A program made the translations under genes and the position numbers. A stretch of DNA of 64,000 bases from Marinimicrobium koreense. Its GTDB lineage: Bacteria > Pseudomonadota > Gammaproteobacteria > Pseudomonadales > Cellvibrionaceae. The DNA is taken from contig NZ_RJUK01000002.1 of the NCBI RefSeq assembly GCF_003762925.1, forward strand, positions 310,001-374,000. The letters are read 5' to 3'. The first letter of the stretch is position 1. Each line of letters starts with the position of its first letter. Below are positions 17,598 to 28,528 of the stretch, piece after piece. The notes beneath the pieces were generated by a model. The model was not told the origin of the DNA, searched no databases, and saw only the letters and a list, made by a program, of their open reading frames with translations.

Positions 17598-19049
17598 ATG
17601 CCCCAAACATTCGCGCTTACTTCGGTATTAGCGGGCGTTTTGCTCGCGCTATTCAGCCCTCAGACATTTGCCGCCGTCGGCAGTATGGATCTCACCGACA
17701 GCGGTGTCGGCTATGTAGCCCTGACCGTCTTCGTCATTGCCTACCTGCTGGTGATGGGCGAAGAAAAACTGCATCTGCGTAAATCCAAGCCGGTGCTGGT
17801 GGCAGCCGGTATCATCTGGATGATGATTGGCTGGGTGTATGTGCAGGGCGGCATGTCCTCCGAGTCCGAGTCTGCTTTCCGTCATACCCTGCTGGAATTT
17901 GCTGAGTTGATGCTGTTCCTGCTGGTGGCCATGACCTACATCAACGCTCTGGAAGAGCGGCGCCTGTTCGATGTTCTCAGGGCTTGGATGGTGCGCAAAG
18001 GCTTCAACTACAAAACGCTGTTCTGGATGACCGGGATACTGTCTTTCCTGATCTCGCCCATTGCCGACAACCTGACCACGGCTCTGCTGATGTGTGCCGT
18101 GGTCACCAAAATGGCCCCGGACGACAACCGTTTCATCAATCTGTGCTGTATCAATATTGTCATCGCCGCCAACGCCGGCGGTGCCTTCAGCCCCTTCGGC
18201 GACATCACCACCCTGATGGTCTGGCAGGCCGGCATCGTCCAGTTCCAGGAGTTCTTCTCGCTGTTTATTCCCGCACTGGTGAATTACGGTATCCCGGCGC
18301 TGATCATGAGTTTCTTTGTCGAGAACCGCAAACCCCACGCGGTGGTGGAAGAGGTGGAGCTGAAGCGCGGCGCCCTGCGCATCATGACGCTGTTCCTGTT
18401 TACCGTCGCCACCGCCGTGGCCTGCCACACCTTCCTGCACCTGCCCCCGGTCGCCGGCATGATGATGGGCCTGGGCTATCTGCAGTTCTTCGGTTACTTC
18501 CTGCGCCGCACCCTGCCCGGCTCCCTCGCCCGCAAACGGGCGCTCGCCGAACGCGCGGGTGACGAGGCCGCCCTGCGTCGACTGGGGAGTGTGGTGCCTT
18601 TCGATGTGTTCAACCGGGTGGCCCGCGCGGAATGGGATACCCTGCTGTTTTTCTACGGCGTGGTGATGTGTGTGGGCGGCCTGGGCTTTATGGGCTACCT
18701 GGCGATGATGTCCGACATTCTCTACAACGGCTGGGGCCCGACTTTCGCCAACGTGACGCTGGGTGTCGCCTCGGCACTGATTGATAACATTCCGGTGATG
18801 TTCGCGGTGCTGACCATGGAGCCGGAAATGTCCCACGGCCAGTGGTTGCTGATCACCCTGACGGCGGGCACCGGCGGGAGCATGCTGTCGATCGGTTCCG
18901 CCGCCGGCGTGGCACTGATGGGGCAGGCCCGCGGTGCCTACACCTTCTTCGGCCACCTGAAGTGGACCCCGGTGATCGCCCTGGGTTACATCGCCAGTAT
19001 TTTTGTCCACCTGTGGCTGAATGTTGAGAGCTTCAACCTGTTTGGGTAG
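17598..19049 (+). CDS. nhaD: NhaD-type Na+/H+ antiporter
   Basis: This 483-residue inner-membrane protein has about 12 helices, matching the NhaD family that expels Na+ or Li+ for protons in marine and halotolerant bacteria. Diagnostic stretches are SFLISPIADNLTTALLMCAVVTKMAPDD, NIVIAANAGGAFSPFGDITTLMVWQAG, VASALIDNIPVMFAVLTMEPEMSHGQWLLITLTAGTGGSMLSIGSAAGVALMG and the C-terminal FFGHLKWTPVIALGYIASI. ATG 17598 begins a signal-like segment (LAGVLLALFSPQTFAA); the frame is open upstream to 17502 but only with non-conserved sequence. It is a single gene convergent with the ROK kinase gene. The 252 bases upstream contain no convincing gene. Confidence 0.93.
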   Translation: MPQTFALTSVLAGVLLALFSPQTFAAVGSMDLTDSGVGYVALTVFVIAYLLVMGEEKLHLRKSKPVLVAAGIIWMMIGWVYVQGGMSSESESAFRHTLLEFAELMLFLLVAMTYINALEERRLFDVLRAWMVRKGFNYKTLFWMTGILSFLISPIADNLTTALLMCAVVTKMAPDDNRFINLCCINIVIAANAGGAFSPFGDITTLMVWQAGIVQFQEFFSLFIPALVNYGIPALIMSFFVENRKPHAVVEEVELKRGALRIMTLFLFTVATAVACHTFLHLPPVAGMMMGLGYLQFFGYFLRRTLPGSLARKRALAERAGDEAALRRLGSVVPFDVFNRVARAEWDTLLFFYGVVMCVGGLGFMGYLAMMSDILYNGWGPTFANVTLGVASALIDNIPVMFAVLTMEPEMSHGQWLLITLTAGTGGSMLSIGSAAGVALMGQARGAYTFFGHLKWTPVIALGYIASIFVHLWLNVESFNLFG

Positions 19050-19094
19050 AGAGCTTCAGCTTATTTGAATAAACCGCTTCAGCTTATCTGGATA
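19026..19094 (+). repeat. 23-base tandem triplication covering the end of nhaD
   Basis: Three imperfect 23-base units follow one another at 19026-19048, 19049-19071 and 19072-19094. Each contains GCTTCA at the same place and ends in GGTA or GATA/AATA. The first unit encodes the last residues of NhaD (ESFNLFG) and the other two lie after the stop, so the array seems to have grown from the gene's end. Confidence 0.7.
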
Positions 19095-19117
19095 AAGCGC
19101 GTCCGCCTGGTTACCCA

Positions 19118-20032
19118 TCATGACACGACGGGGTTCAACCAGGCGGCCCCTCTCACACCACTGGAATCCCCGTGCACGGCCTGCACCACCGGCGTGTCGC
19201 ACTCCCCTCCAAACACATAGCGCGGTAGCAACTCGGGCATTCGTTCGTAGATCACCGAAAGATTGGACACACCTCCTCCAAGCACGATCACGTCCGGGTC
19301 CAGCACGTTGATCACCGCCGCCAGCCCGCGCGCCAATCCATCCAGATAGTGATTCACCACCGTCACCGCCGCACGCTCACCCGACCCGGCCCGTTCCGCA
19401 ATGAGCTGCCCAGTGAGCGCCTCTCCGGTCATCCGCTCATAGGACAGACACAGCCCCGTCCCCGAGAGAAAAGTCTCCTGACAGCCAAAGCGGCCACAGT
19501 AACAGCGGCGGGACTGCAACTCGGTGTCCGATGTCCAGGGCAGCGGGTTGTGCCCCCACTCCCCGGCAACACCATTGGGCCCTACCACGGCCTGTCCACG
19601 CCAGGCCAGACCGGCGCCGCATCCAGTGCCCAGAATCGCCGCGAAGGTCCACTCGTATCCGGCAGCGGCACCATCGGTGGCCTCGGACACCGCCAGGCAG
19701 TTGGCATCATTGACCACTTTGACATCGCGCTCGAGCCGTCGGGACAGGTCCGCATGCAGCGGTTGCCCATTCAACCAGGTCGAGTTGGCATTTTTCACTT
19801 TCCCGGTCTTTCGGGAAACCGACCCGGGAATCCCCACCCCGACCGGCAACCCCTGCAGGTCGACCTGCGCCTCCGCTTGCGCCACCAGATCGGCTATGGC
19901 GGACAGCGTCGCCTGATAATCCCCCTTGACCGTGGGAATACGGGTGCGGAACAGCGTGTCACTGTCACCATTGAGAAGAATCACCTCGGTTTTGGTACCA
20001 CCGAGATCAATACCGATTCGAAACTGCGTCAT
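19118..20032 (-). CDS. ROK family sugar kinase (fructokinase-like)
   Basis: This 304-residue cytosolic kinase phosphorylates a hexose with ATP. The start MTQFRIGIDLGGTKTEVILL contains the phosphate-1 loop. VVNDANCLAVSEA holds the catalytic Asp, and ILGTGCGAGL is the phosphate-2 loop. The zinc motif H-x(n)-CYCGRFGCQETFLSG is complete, and VIVLGGGVSN is the adenosine-binding part. Overall similarity is to the Mak fructokinase / N-acetylglucosamine kinase group; the exact sugar is uncertain. ATG 20032 is chosen because the 28 upstream codons are not conserved in character. It is convergent with nhaD. Confidence 0.88.
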   Translation of the reverse strand: MTQFRIGIDLGGTKTEVILLNGDSDTLFRTRIPTVKGDYQATLSAIADLVAQAEAQVDLQGLPVGVGIPGSVSRKTGKVKNANSTWLNGQPLHADLSRRLERDVKVVNDANCLAVSEATDGAAAGYEWTFAAILGTGCGAGLAWRGQAVVGPNGVAGEWGHNPLPWTSDTELQSRRCYCGRFGCQETFLSGTGLCLSYERMTGEALTGQLIAERAGSGERAAVTVVNHYLDGLARGLAAVINVLDPDVIVLGGGVSNLSVIYERMPELLPRYVFGGECDTPVVQAVHGDSSGVRGAAWLNPVVS

Positions 20033-20160
20033 AACAGGGGCTCGTCGTTCATTATCGGGAGTCCGATTATAGGTAACCGGTATCATCCGGCGCAAACACC
20101 CCTTGTGGCCAATCAAAAAACGACTACACTTAGGGGATAACCCCGTCAGTGAGGCCCGGT

Positions 20161-20538
20161 ATGCCGCAACATCAGGAGCGACGCCCGTTCAGCCGCATTC
20201 ATTTCAATGCTCCCGCACAACTGACCATTGGCTCCGACACCTTTGAAGCCGAGGTGTTGGACCTGTCGTTGAAAGGCGCTTTGTTTGAATGGCCCGCCAG
20301 CCACTCGGTCCAAATCGACACCCCCATTTCCGTGGATATCCACCTGAGCGACCAGATCGATATTTTCATGCAGGGCCGTGTGGCCCATCAGGAATCGGGC
20401 CGGCTGGGCCTGGAGTGCCAATCCATTGATCTGGAGAGCATACAGCACTTGCGTCGTCTGATTGAGCTCAACATCGGAAATTCGGACGCCATGGAACGGG
20501 AGTTGTGCGAGCTCATCGCCCCCAGTCAACAACCCTGA
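20161..20538 (+). CDS. PilZ domain protein 1
   Basis: This is a 125-residue single-domain PilZ protein. The cyclic di-GMP binding signature is present: RRPFSR near the N-terminus (RxxxR) and DLSLKGAL about 35 residues later (D/NxSxxG). Such proteins act as soluble second-messenger receptors, or inhibitors or activators of motility and secretion. GAGG lies six bases before ATG 20161, better than the in-frame GTG at 20149. A second PilZ gene follows after 27 bases, so the two are very probably one operon. Confidence 0.9.
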   Translation: MPQHQERRPFSRIHFNAPAQLTIGSDTFEAEVLDLSLKGALFEWPASHSVQIDTPISVDIHLSDQIDIFMQGRVAHQESGRLGLECQSIDLESIQHLRRLIELNIGNSDAMERELCELIAPSQQP

Positions 20539-20565
20539 ACCCGTCGGTACTTCGAGGATGCCACC

Positions 20566-20946
20566 ATGCCCGCTATGGCGCCCCCAGAACGTCGCGAGCA
20601 CACTCGTCACCCGGTTCGAGCCATAGCCCGGGTGGCACAAGCCAACCGTTGCTGCTCGGTCGAAGTGGTGGATATGTCATTCAACGGGGCACGCCTCAAC
20701 CTTCAGGAGACGTTACCTCTGGACGAGGGGGAAGAAATCACACTGACCATCGAGCTGGAAGACTTTGATTCACCAGACGTATCCGACGTACTGGCGTACC
20801 AGTCCCGCAAACTGGTCCGTTTGCGCGGAACTCTGGTGCACTGCCAGGAAACCGATAGCGGACTGGCGGCGGGGGTGGAGTACCGCCCGCTCAGCGAGGT
20901 CGACCAGGTGCTTCTGACGCTCTTGCTGGCGCGCCCGGATGGCTGA
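20566..20946 (+). CDS. PilZ domain protein 2
   Basis: This is a 126-residue PilZ protein with RREHTRHPVR and DMSFNGARL, both parts of the cyclic di-GMP site. GAGGAT stands just upstream of ATG 20566. It resembles its neighbour only in the motif region, so the pair are diverged paralogues rather than a recent copy. Its 3' end overlaps by 56 bases the 3' end of the convergent membrane protein gene. Confidence 0.9.
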   Translation: MPAMAPPERREHTRHPVRAIARVAQANRCCSVEVVDMSFNGARLNLQETLPLDEGEEITLTIELEDFDSPDVSDVLAYQSRKLVRLRGTLVHCQETDSGLAAGVEYRPLSEVDQVLLTLLLARPDG

Positions 20947-21904
20947 CGGAAGCCCCTGTTTTTTCACTGACCGGATGGTAAAACAGTAACAATATTCCAC
21001 AGGCAAAGATCGGCAGGTGTCCGACCAGTTCGATCATCGCCATGCGGTACTCTCCGATCCAGAAAAAGTAACTGTTGGTGGCCACCATAAAAGCGAACAG
21101 AACGCCAATCGTCAGCCGGGTCACCCAGCCGCTCAGAAAAACCACCCCAATAAGCAACTCCACCACTCCGGCCGAGTAGACAAACAAACGGTCACTGTAC
21201 GCCATCCCCAACTCACTCATAAAATTGAGCGAGTAATGATCCAGAAGCGCGATGGCTCGCGCGGGATTATGCAGTTTTTCGGTAAAAGCCAGACTGATCA
21301 GTGAGGCACCGAGCAGACAGCGGACCAGAAAAATGCCCAGCGGCGTGGGCGTTTTATCAGCGAACAGTACCACCCACGCCAAGCCCAACAGCACCGGATA
21401 TTCCATGACAAAGAGCGGATCGTGCAGACCGGCGATGACAAACAACATCACAATCAGAGAAGCACACAGCGCCCGACCCCGTTCGAGCAACAAGGCGCTA
21501 TAAACCACCAGCTGCGCCGCCACCCCCAAGGTCAACAAGGGTTCGGCAACATGAAGGTGAGGCACCAGAAACGTTCCGGTCAGGGCGGCGCCGAGAAAAT
21601 AGCCGGCGATCAGATAGTACACAAGCCGCAGCGGGCCTGTGGAGCGGCTGCAAAGGCAGCGCGGCGTCAGGGAATAGGCCCGGCTCAACAGGTCCACCGC
21701 TTTTGCCAGTAAGGTACCCACCGCAACCAGAACGCAGAGCACTACCACGGTGGTGCTGTCCGGCAACGCCGGCGCCGGCTCTGCCACGGGCTCCGAGAAC
21801 CATTTGACATGTGCATGAGAAAGCGCTGGAAACACACCCAGACAACCACCGCCGACGGCGATGGCTGCCAGGTGGTGCCAGCGGATTATTGTTATTGTCG
21901 CCAT
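20891..21904 (-). CDS. Polytopic membrane protein, possibly DoxX-like
   Basis: This 337-residue protein has about nine hydrophobic segments. A signal-like N-terminus (AIAVGGGCLGVFPALSHA) precedes a periplasmic piece (HVKWFSEPVAEPAPA). The C-terminal half (LGASLISLAFTEKLHNPARAIALLDHY, YSAGVVELLIGVVFLSGWVTRLTIGVLFAFMVATNSYFFW) has the look of DoxX-type four-helix membrane proteins. Function is unknown; a role tied to a redox or copper process is possible but not shown. AGGGTG seven bases before ATG 21904 decides the start. The short hydrophilic tail overlaps the PilZ 2 gene end to end. Confidence 0.8.
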   Translation of the reverse strand: MATITIIRWHHLAAIAVGGGCLGVFPALSHAHVKWFSEPVAEPAPALPDSTTVVVLCVLVAVGTLLAKAVDLLSRAYSLTPRCLCSRSTGPLRLVYYLIAGYFLGAALTGTFLVPHLHVAEPLLTLGVAAQLVVYSALLLERGRALCASLIVMLFVIAGLHDPLFVMEYPVLLGLAWVVLFADKTPTPLGIFLVRCLLGASLISLAFTEKLHNPARAIALLDHYSLNFMSELGMAYSDRLFVYSAGVVELLIGVVFLSGWVTRLTIGVLFAFMVATNSYFFWIGEYRMAMIELVGHLPIFACGILLLFYHPVSEKTGASVSHPGAPARASEAPGRPR

Positions 21905-22030
21905 GTATTTCACCCTGTCGATCACGACCGAAAATGTCCGGCGCATATTAGCGGCTAAACGCCGCAACGCCAGTCAGTCGTGACAATCCATGCCAGGAAT
22001 TATCGACAATGTGGGGTGGTTAACAGGGAA

Positions 22031-22072
22031 GGAAAATTTTCACGCCGCCCCGATTCGGAAACGGCGTGAAAA
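22031..22072 (-). terminator. Intrinsic terminator after the BCCT transporter gene
   Basis: On the minus strand an 11-base-pair stem (22062-22072 with 22037-22047: TTTTCACGCCG / CGGCGTGAAAA) with a 14-base loop is followed by TTTTCC. It lies 32 bases past the stop. Confidence 0.75.
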
Positions 22073-22077
22073 TCCTT

Positions 22078-22093
22078 GGGCCTTTAAAGGCCC
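22078..22093. other. Perfect 16-base palindrome
   Basis: GGGCCTTTAAAGGCCC lies between the BCCT stop codon and its terminator. It may add to the terminator structure. Confidence 0.5.
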
Positions 22094-22103
22094 GGGGCGA
22101 ACA

Positions 22104-24131
<2,028 letters not shown>

Positions 24132-24174
24132 GGTAACCCCTAGCTTGAGAATGTGAATTTACAGATGGACGAAC

Positions 24175-25266
24175 TTACAGGTAGAAATCCAACGAGACAT
24201 ACAGCGCATCGAAGTCGCCCTCGCCGACCTGGCCATTGCGGTCAACGAAACCGTCTTGCGTCAGGTATTCGACATACACCCAACCGGGGCCGTAGTCATA
24301 GCGCAATCCGGGCGCAATGGCGTTAACCCGGCCAGCGGAGCTGCCCGCGGTGTCTGGGTTGGCATTGCTCAGGTCGATGTAATAGGACCAGGGGCCGACA
24401 TCGTAGCCAAGCTCCACCGCCACGCGCTGGTTTTCAATGGTACCCGGCAGGCCGGCATCGTCCCGATAGAGCGACGGCAAATCCCGGGACATGGTGATAT
24501 AGGAGGCTTTGGCGTAGAAGGCATCGAAGCGCCCCTGATAATGCAAAACCGCGGCGTCATGGCTACCATCCACACCGTTGTTGCCAAGCCCGGTCAGATC
24601 CTGCAGCTTGCCGCTCTGCAGTGAAAGACCAATAGAGTGATTTTCCACCCACTCGTACTCGACATTACCGACCCAGGTCTGCACCTTACGGAACGTCGTT
24701 GAGCTACCCCAGTGGCCGTTATCATCCACGGTATCGGTACTGGCGCCGCCCCAGTCATCGGCCAGGTACAGCGCCGCATCGTAGCGCCAGGCATCGCGTT
24801 CGCCGGAGAGCTTGACCCCGACGTCCATCTGATCGCCAAAACCGGCCAGCAGCACGTCGCCGGGCCAGAAGTTGACGGTCTTCCAACCGAAAGGCACCTG
24901 ACTCTTACCGACCTTGACCACATGATCATCATCCAACTGCCAGCCAACCCAGGCCTTGTGCAGCGTGAATTGATCGCCGGTGGAGTTGTTGGCCGGATCG
25001 GTGAAGCTGCCCGGGCCCAGGCGCATTTCCGCCGAATAGAGCCAGCGCCCTTCGTCCGGCTCGGCGTTGCCGTCAGCGTACAGGATCAGGGCTTCACCTT
25101 CGAAGGCGCCCCAGGTGTCCTGGCTGGTATCGTCGTCCGGCAGGTAGGCGTAGGTGCCCCAGACGCCGGCCGAGAAGGTGTTTTCCGCGAGTGCGGTAGC
25201 GGGCAGAATCAGACTGGCCGCGGTGAGCGCAGTGGCCCCCAAGAATTGCGATGAACGCTTTGCCAC
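24175..25266 (-). CDS. Outer-membrane porin-like beta-barrel protein
   Basis: This 363-residue protein has a signal peptide cut after LPATALA. The mature part is made of alternating beta-strands (WVGWQLDDDHVVKVGKSQVPFGWKTVNFWPGD, LRYDYGPGWVYVEYLTQDGF) and ends in an aromatic-hydrophobic strand (ALYVSLDFYL), as porins do. The segment GKSQVPFG-W recalls the phosphate-selective porin (OprO/OprP) superfamily, but phosphate specificity should not be assumed. Start is GTG 25266 directly after AAGGAGG. Its place just before the BCCT carrier suggests it is the outer-membrane pore for the same solute. Confidence 0.83.
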   Translation of the reverse strand: MAKRSSQFLGATALTAASLILPATALAENTFSAGVWGTYAYLPDDDTSQDTWGAFEGEALILYADGNAEPDEGRWLYSAEMRLGPGSFTDPANNSTGDQFTLHKAWVGWQLDDDHVVKVGKSQVPFGWKTVNFWPGDVLLAGFGDQMDVGVKLSGERDAWRYDAALYLADDWGGASTDTVDDNGHWGSSTTFRKVQTWVGNVEYEWVENHSIGLSLQSGKLQDLTGLGNNGVDGSHDAAVLHYQGRFDAFYAKASYITMSRDLPSLYRDDAGLPGTIENQRVAVELGYDVGPWSYYIDLSNANPDTAGSSAGRVNAIAPGLRYDYGPGWVYVEYLTQDGFVDRNGQVGEGDFDALYVSLDFYL

Positions 25267-25345
25267 GTGTCCTCCTTATGCAAGTGAAGATCGACACTCT
25301 GTGCCGATGCGAGGGAGAACCGGTATGCCCTTTGAATCTTTGGTT

Positions 25346-25363
25346 CGGTGTCAGGTCACACCG
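25346..25363. promoter_or_regulatory. Inverted repeat upstream of the porin/BCCT operon
   Basis: CGGTGT and ACACCG are separated by six bases, centred about 88 bases before the porin start. Arms and spacing suit a dimeric regulator. No gene for such a regulator is adjacent. Confidence 0.35.
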
Positions 25364-25418
25364 GCTTTACAAACTATAGTGTATTAATCAGTACCGCGTC
25401 GTTCGGTGCCACGGAATT

Positions 25419-25454
25419 GTAGGGTGTCATAAGGCCGCAGGCCGTCATCCACCG
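25419..25454. repeat. Palindromic intergenic repeat, copy E
   Basis: GTAGGGTGTCATAAGGCC is followed by GCA and GGCCGTCATCCACC. This is a diverged member of the repeat family, lying eight bases after the radA stop. Confidence 0.6.
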
Positions 25455-25462
25455 CTCAGGCA

Positions 25463-26839
25463 CTATTCAATCGCGTCCAGTGCTTCGGCCAAAGAGCGCA
25501 CAGCGATCACTTCCAAGCCTTCTTTTTTTTCGCGGGGCGCATTCCCCTTGGGCACGATCGCCTTTCTGAACCCGTGCTTGGCCGCCTCGCGCAGCCGCTC
25601 CTGGCCGCTGGGCACCGGGCGGATCTCCCCGGACAAGCCCACTTCACCGAAGACCATCAGGTCTTCCGGCAGGGCGCGATCGCGGAAACTGGACACAATC
25701 GCCAACAACAGCGCCAGGTCCGCACTGGTTTCCATCACCCGCACGCCGCCGACCACGTTCACAAACACATCCTGATCCGCCATCATTATACCGCCGTGAC
25801 GGTGCAGCACCGCCAGCAGCATGGCCAGCCGGTTCTGATCCAGCCCCACCGCGACCCGGCGGGGGTTGCCGGTATGGCTGTCGTCGACCAGCGCCTGGAT
25901 TTCCACCAGCAGCGGACGGGTGCCCTCCCACATCACCATCACCACCGACCCGGAGGCGATCTCATCGGCGCGCTGGAGAAAGATGGCCGAGGGGTTGTTC
26001 ACCGCTTTCATCCCCTGCTCGGTCATGGCGAACACCCCCAGCTCGTTCACCGCCCCGAAGCGGTTTTTGTTGCCACGCAGGGTGCGAAAGCGCGAGTCAT
26101 TGTCACCCTCCAGCAGAATGGAGCAGTCAATCATATGCTCCAGCACCTTGGGCCCGGCCAGGGAGCCGTCCTTGGTCACGTGCCCGACCAGAATCACCAC
26201 GGTACCGGTCTGCTTGGCAAACCGGGTCAGGTAAGCCGCACTTTCCCGCACCTGGGAGACGGACCCGGGCGCGGACTGGATATCGCTCATATGCACCACC
26301 TGGATGGAGTCCACCACCATCACTTTGGGCGCAATCTTCTGGGCCGTGGCGCAAATGCTCTCGACGTTGGTCTCGCTCAGCATCTGCAGCTTGTCCGTGG
26401 GCACCCCCAGGCGCTGGGCGCGCATGGCCACCTGCTGCAGGGACTCCTCGCCGGTTACATACAGCGCCGGCATCTGCCCGGCCAGATGGCACAGGGTCTG
26501 CAGCAGCAGGGTACTCTTCCCTGCGCCCGGATGACCACCAATCAGCACCACCGAGCCGGCCACAAAACCACCGCCCAGCACCCGGTCGAACTCCCCGGCC
26601 CCGGAGCTCAGGCGCGGCAGGTCTTCCAGGCTGATCTCGGCCAGGGTCTGCACTTCTCCCGCGGGCGCCCCCGCATAGCCCTCAAAGCGGGCGCTGCGGT
26701 TGCTCGGGGTGGGCCCGAGGCGCACTTCCGACAGGCTGTTCCAGGTGCCGCATTCGCTGCACTGGCCCTGCCATTTGGTGAAGTCGGCGCCGCACTCGTT
26801 GCACACGTAGGCGGTTTTGGTTTTGGATTTGCTGGCCAA
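25463..26839 (-). CDS. radA: RadA/Sms, DNA branch-migration ATPase
   Basis: This 458-residue cytosolic protein helps RecA-dependent recombination by driving branch migration. It has an N-terminal four-Cys zinc finger (CNECG ... CSECG), a RecA-like ATPase with Walker A GGHPGAGKST and the RadA-specific KNRFG motif (RGNKNRFGAVNELGVF). The C-terminal Lon-protease-like domain (VNVVGGVRVMETSADLALLLAI, FGEVGLSGEIRPV) is complete. Start is taken as TTG 26839, which has GGAG seven bases upstream and gives a protein of the usual length (about 460). The longer open frame upstream is not conserved. It is divergent from the MATE gene. Confidence 0.96.
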   Translation of the reverse strand: MASKSKTKTAYVCNECGADFTKWQGQCSECGTWNSLSEVRLGPTPSNRSARFEGYAGAPAGEVQTLAEISLEDLPRLSSGAGEFDRVLGGGFVAGSVVLIGGHPGAGKSTLLLQTLCHLAGQMPALYVTGEESLQQVAMRAQRLGVPTDKLQMLSETNVESICATAQKIAPKVMVVDSIQVVHMSDIQSAPGSVSQVRESAAYLTRFAKQTGTVVILVGHVTKDGSLAGPKVLEHMIDCSILLEGDNDSRFRTLRGNKNRFGAVNELGVFAMTEQGMKAVNNPSAIFLQRADEIASGSVVMVMWEGTRPLLVEIQALVDDSHTGNPRRVAVGLDQNRLAMLLAVLHRHGGIMMADQDVFVNVVGGVRVMETSADLALLLAIVSSFRDRALPEDLMVFGEVGLSGEIRPVPSGQERLREAAKHGFRKAIVPKGNAPREKKEGLEVIAVRSLAEALDAIE

Positions 26840-26906
26840 GATTGAGCTCCGATTTGATGGATCATCGCGGATTGGGGAACGGCGGAGCGCAGCGGTATAG
26901 ACCCGC

Positions 26907-26940
26907 GTAGGGCGGATAAGCGCGAAGCGCGCATCCGCCG
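26907..26940. repeat. Palindromic intergenic repeat, copy C
   Basis: The arms GTAGGGCGGATAAGCGCG and CGCGCATCCGCC enclose AAG. It lies between the divergent radA and MATE genes, so it cannot be a terminator for either. This favours a mobile repeat family over terminators. Confidence 0.75.
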
Positions 26941-27082
26941 CAATCCAACGTGATACCGACCGGCCACCGAATGCCGGCCTATTGTGGCGCCTGCCCATCC
27001 AAGGTCAAGGGCTTTTGCCAAACCGGCGTGCAACTCGGGTATAGTGATGCGCCCGTTGTCATGAATCAGGAATGCTGTCCCG

Positions 27083-28459
27083 ATGGACGAACACCACCAG
27101 CCACTGCCCACGCGACCCAGTGGTGGCCGCGTTGCCCAGATATTGACCGAGTGGAAGACCCTGGCACTGCTCGGCGGCCCCATTCTGGTCGCCCAACTGG
27201 CACAGATGGCCAACGGCGTGATCGATACCATCATGGCCGGCCACTACAGCGCCGAGGATCTCGCGGCGGTGGGCATCGGCAGCAGCCTCTGGATGCCCCT
27301 GCTGCTGTTCTTCTACGGTGTGTTGAGCGCCCAACAGCCCACCATCTCCGGGCATCGGGGCGCAGGGCAACAGGACCAGATCATGCCGGTCACCTGGCAG
27401 GGCCTGTACATCGCACTGGTGTCAATGGTGCTGATGGCCGGGCTGTTGCTCAGTGCCGGCCCACTGATGCCGCTACTGGGGCTGGACGAGGTCACTTCGG
27501 CGGTCACCCAGGGCTATCTGCAGGCCTTTGTCTGGGGGGTGCCCGGGCTCCTGCTGATTACCTCACTGCGCGGCCTTACCGATGGCCTGGGACACACCCG
27601 CGTGATCATGGTGATCTCGCTGATTTCGACCCTGATCAACCTGCCGCTCAACTACATCCTGATTTACGGCAAACTGGGCGCGCCGGAGCTCGGTGGCGTG
27701 GGTTGCGGCTGGGCCACGGCCATCTCCAACACCGCGGCGGCTCTGGTGATGCTTGGCTATCTGAATTTCAGCCGCTATTACCGTGCCTATCATCTGCTGG
27801 CCGACTGGGTGGCCCCCAGTTGGCGCCGCATTCGCTCACTGCTCAAACTGGGGCTGCCCATCGGGGCCAGCATGTTTGTGGAGGTGAGCATGTTCGGTGT
27901 GATCGCCCTGTTTCTGGCACCGCTGGGGGCCATTGTGGTGGCGGGTCACCAGATCGTGCTCAACATCACCTCGGTGCTCTTTATGGTGCCCCTGAGCCTG
28001 GGTATGGCGCTGACCCTGCGGGTGAGCTTTCTGGTCGGCGCCGGCACCCCGGGCACCGCCCGGCTGCTGGCGCGCAGTACGCTACTTCTGGGGCTGACCA
28101 TCGCCCTGATTCATATGCCCATCGTGCTACTGGGCCGGCATCTACTGGTATCCCTGTACACCAGCGATTCAGAGGTGATTGCGGTGGCCACACAGCTGCT
28201 GGTGTTTGCCGCCATTTTCCAGCTCGCGGATATTCTTCAGGTGACCGCCATCAGCGCGTTGCGCGGCTACAAGGACACCCGCCTGCCCCTGCTGATCATG
28301 CTGCTGTCCTTCTGGGGAATCTGTCTGCCCCTGGGCTATGTGCTGACCTTTACCGATTGGTTGGTGCCGGCTCAGGGAGCCGACGGTTTCTGGCTGGCGC
28401 TGATTGTCGGGCTGTCCTGCGCGGCGGCCATGCTGATCACTCGCCTGTGGCGTTTTTGA
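27083..28459 (+). CDS. MATE family efflux protein (NorM-like)
   Basis: This 458-residue inner-membrane exporter has 12 helices in two six-helix halves. Family landmarks are LGGPILVAQLAQMANGVIDTIMAGHYSAEDLAAVGIG near the N-terminus and KLGLPIGASMFVEVSMFGVIALFLAPLGAIVVAGHQI at the start of the second half. It should expel cationic drugs or metabolites using Na+ or H+. Length and sequence fit the NorM/MdtK branch. No regulator is adjacent. ATG 27083 has only a weak ribosome binding site, but the conserved N-terminus starts soon after. Confidence 0.92.
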   Translation: MDEHHQPLPTRPSGGRVAQILTEWKTLALLGGPILVAQLAQMANGVIDTIMAGHYSAEDLAAVGIGSSLWMPLLLFFYGVLSAQQPTISGHRGAGQQDQIMPVTWQGLYIALVSMVLMAGLLLSAGPLMPLLGLDEVTSAVTQGYLQAFVWGVPGLLLITSLRGLTDGLGHTRVIMVISLISTLINLPLNYILIYGKLGAPELGGVGCGWATAISNTAAALVMLGYLNFSRYYRAYHLLADWVAPSWRRIRSLLKLGLPIGASMFVEVSMFGVIALFLAPLGAIVVAGHQIVLNITSVLFMVPLSLGMALTLRVSFLVGAGTPGTARLLARSTLLLGLTIALIHMPIVLLGRHLLVSLYTSDSEVIAVATQLLVFAAIFQLADILQVTAISALRGYKDTRLPLLIMLLSFWGICLPLGYVLTFTDWLVPAQGADGFWLALIVGLSCAAAMLITRLWRF

Positions 28460-28528
28460 CACAACTTAACCTCCGCCGATCCGGCCGGCCGGTCAACAGC
28501 CCCCATCAAAAGTGCTAATATCCCTTCT

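Noticed and set aside
24175-25266. Naming the porin a phosphate channel (OprP)
   Set aside because: Similarity is only at superfamily level, and its partner gene is a betaine-type carrier, not a phosphate system.
25574-26845. Plus-strand open frame of over 400 codons opposite radA
   Set aside because: Shadow of radA: His/Gln-rich, no plausible start or domain. The same applies to the long frames opposite ettA, nhaD, tamA, GH9 and GH28.
26950-28518. Plus-strand open frame overlapping the MATE gene in another phase
   Set aside because: Arg/Gly/His-rich translation without motifs; the overlapping frame encodes an evident 12-helix MATE protein.
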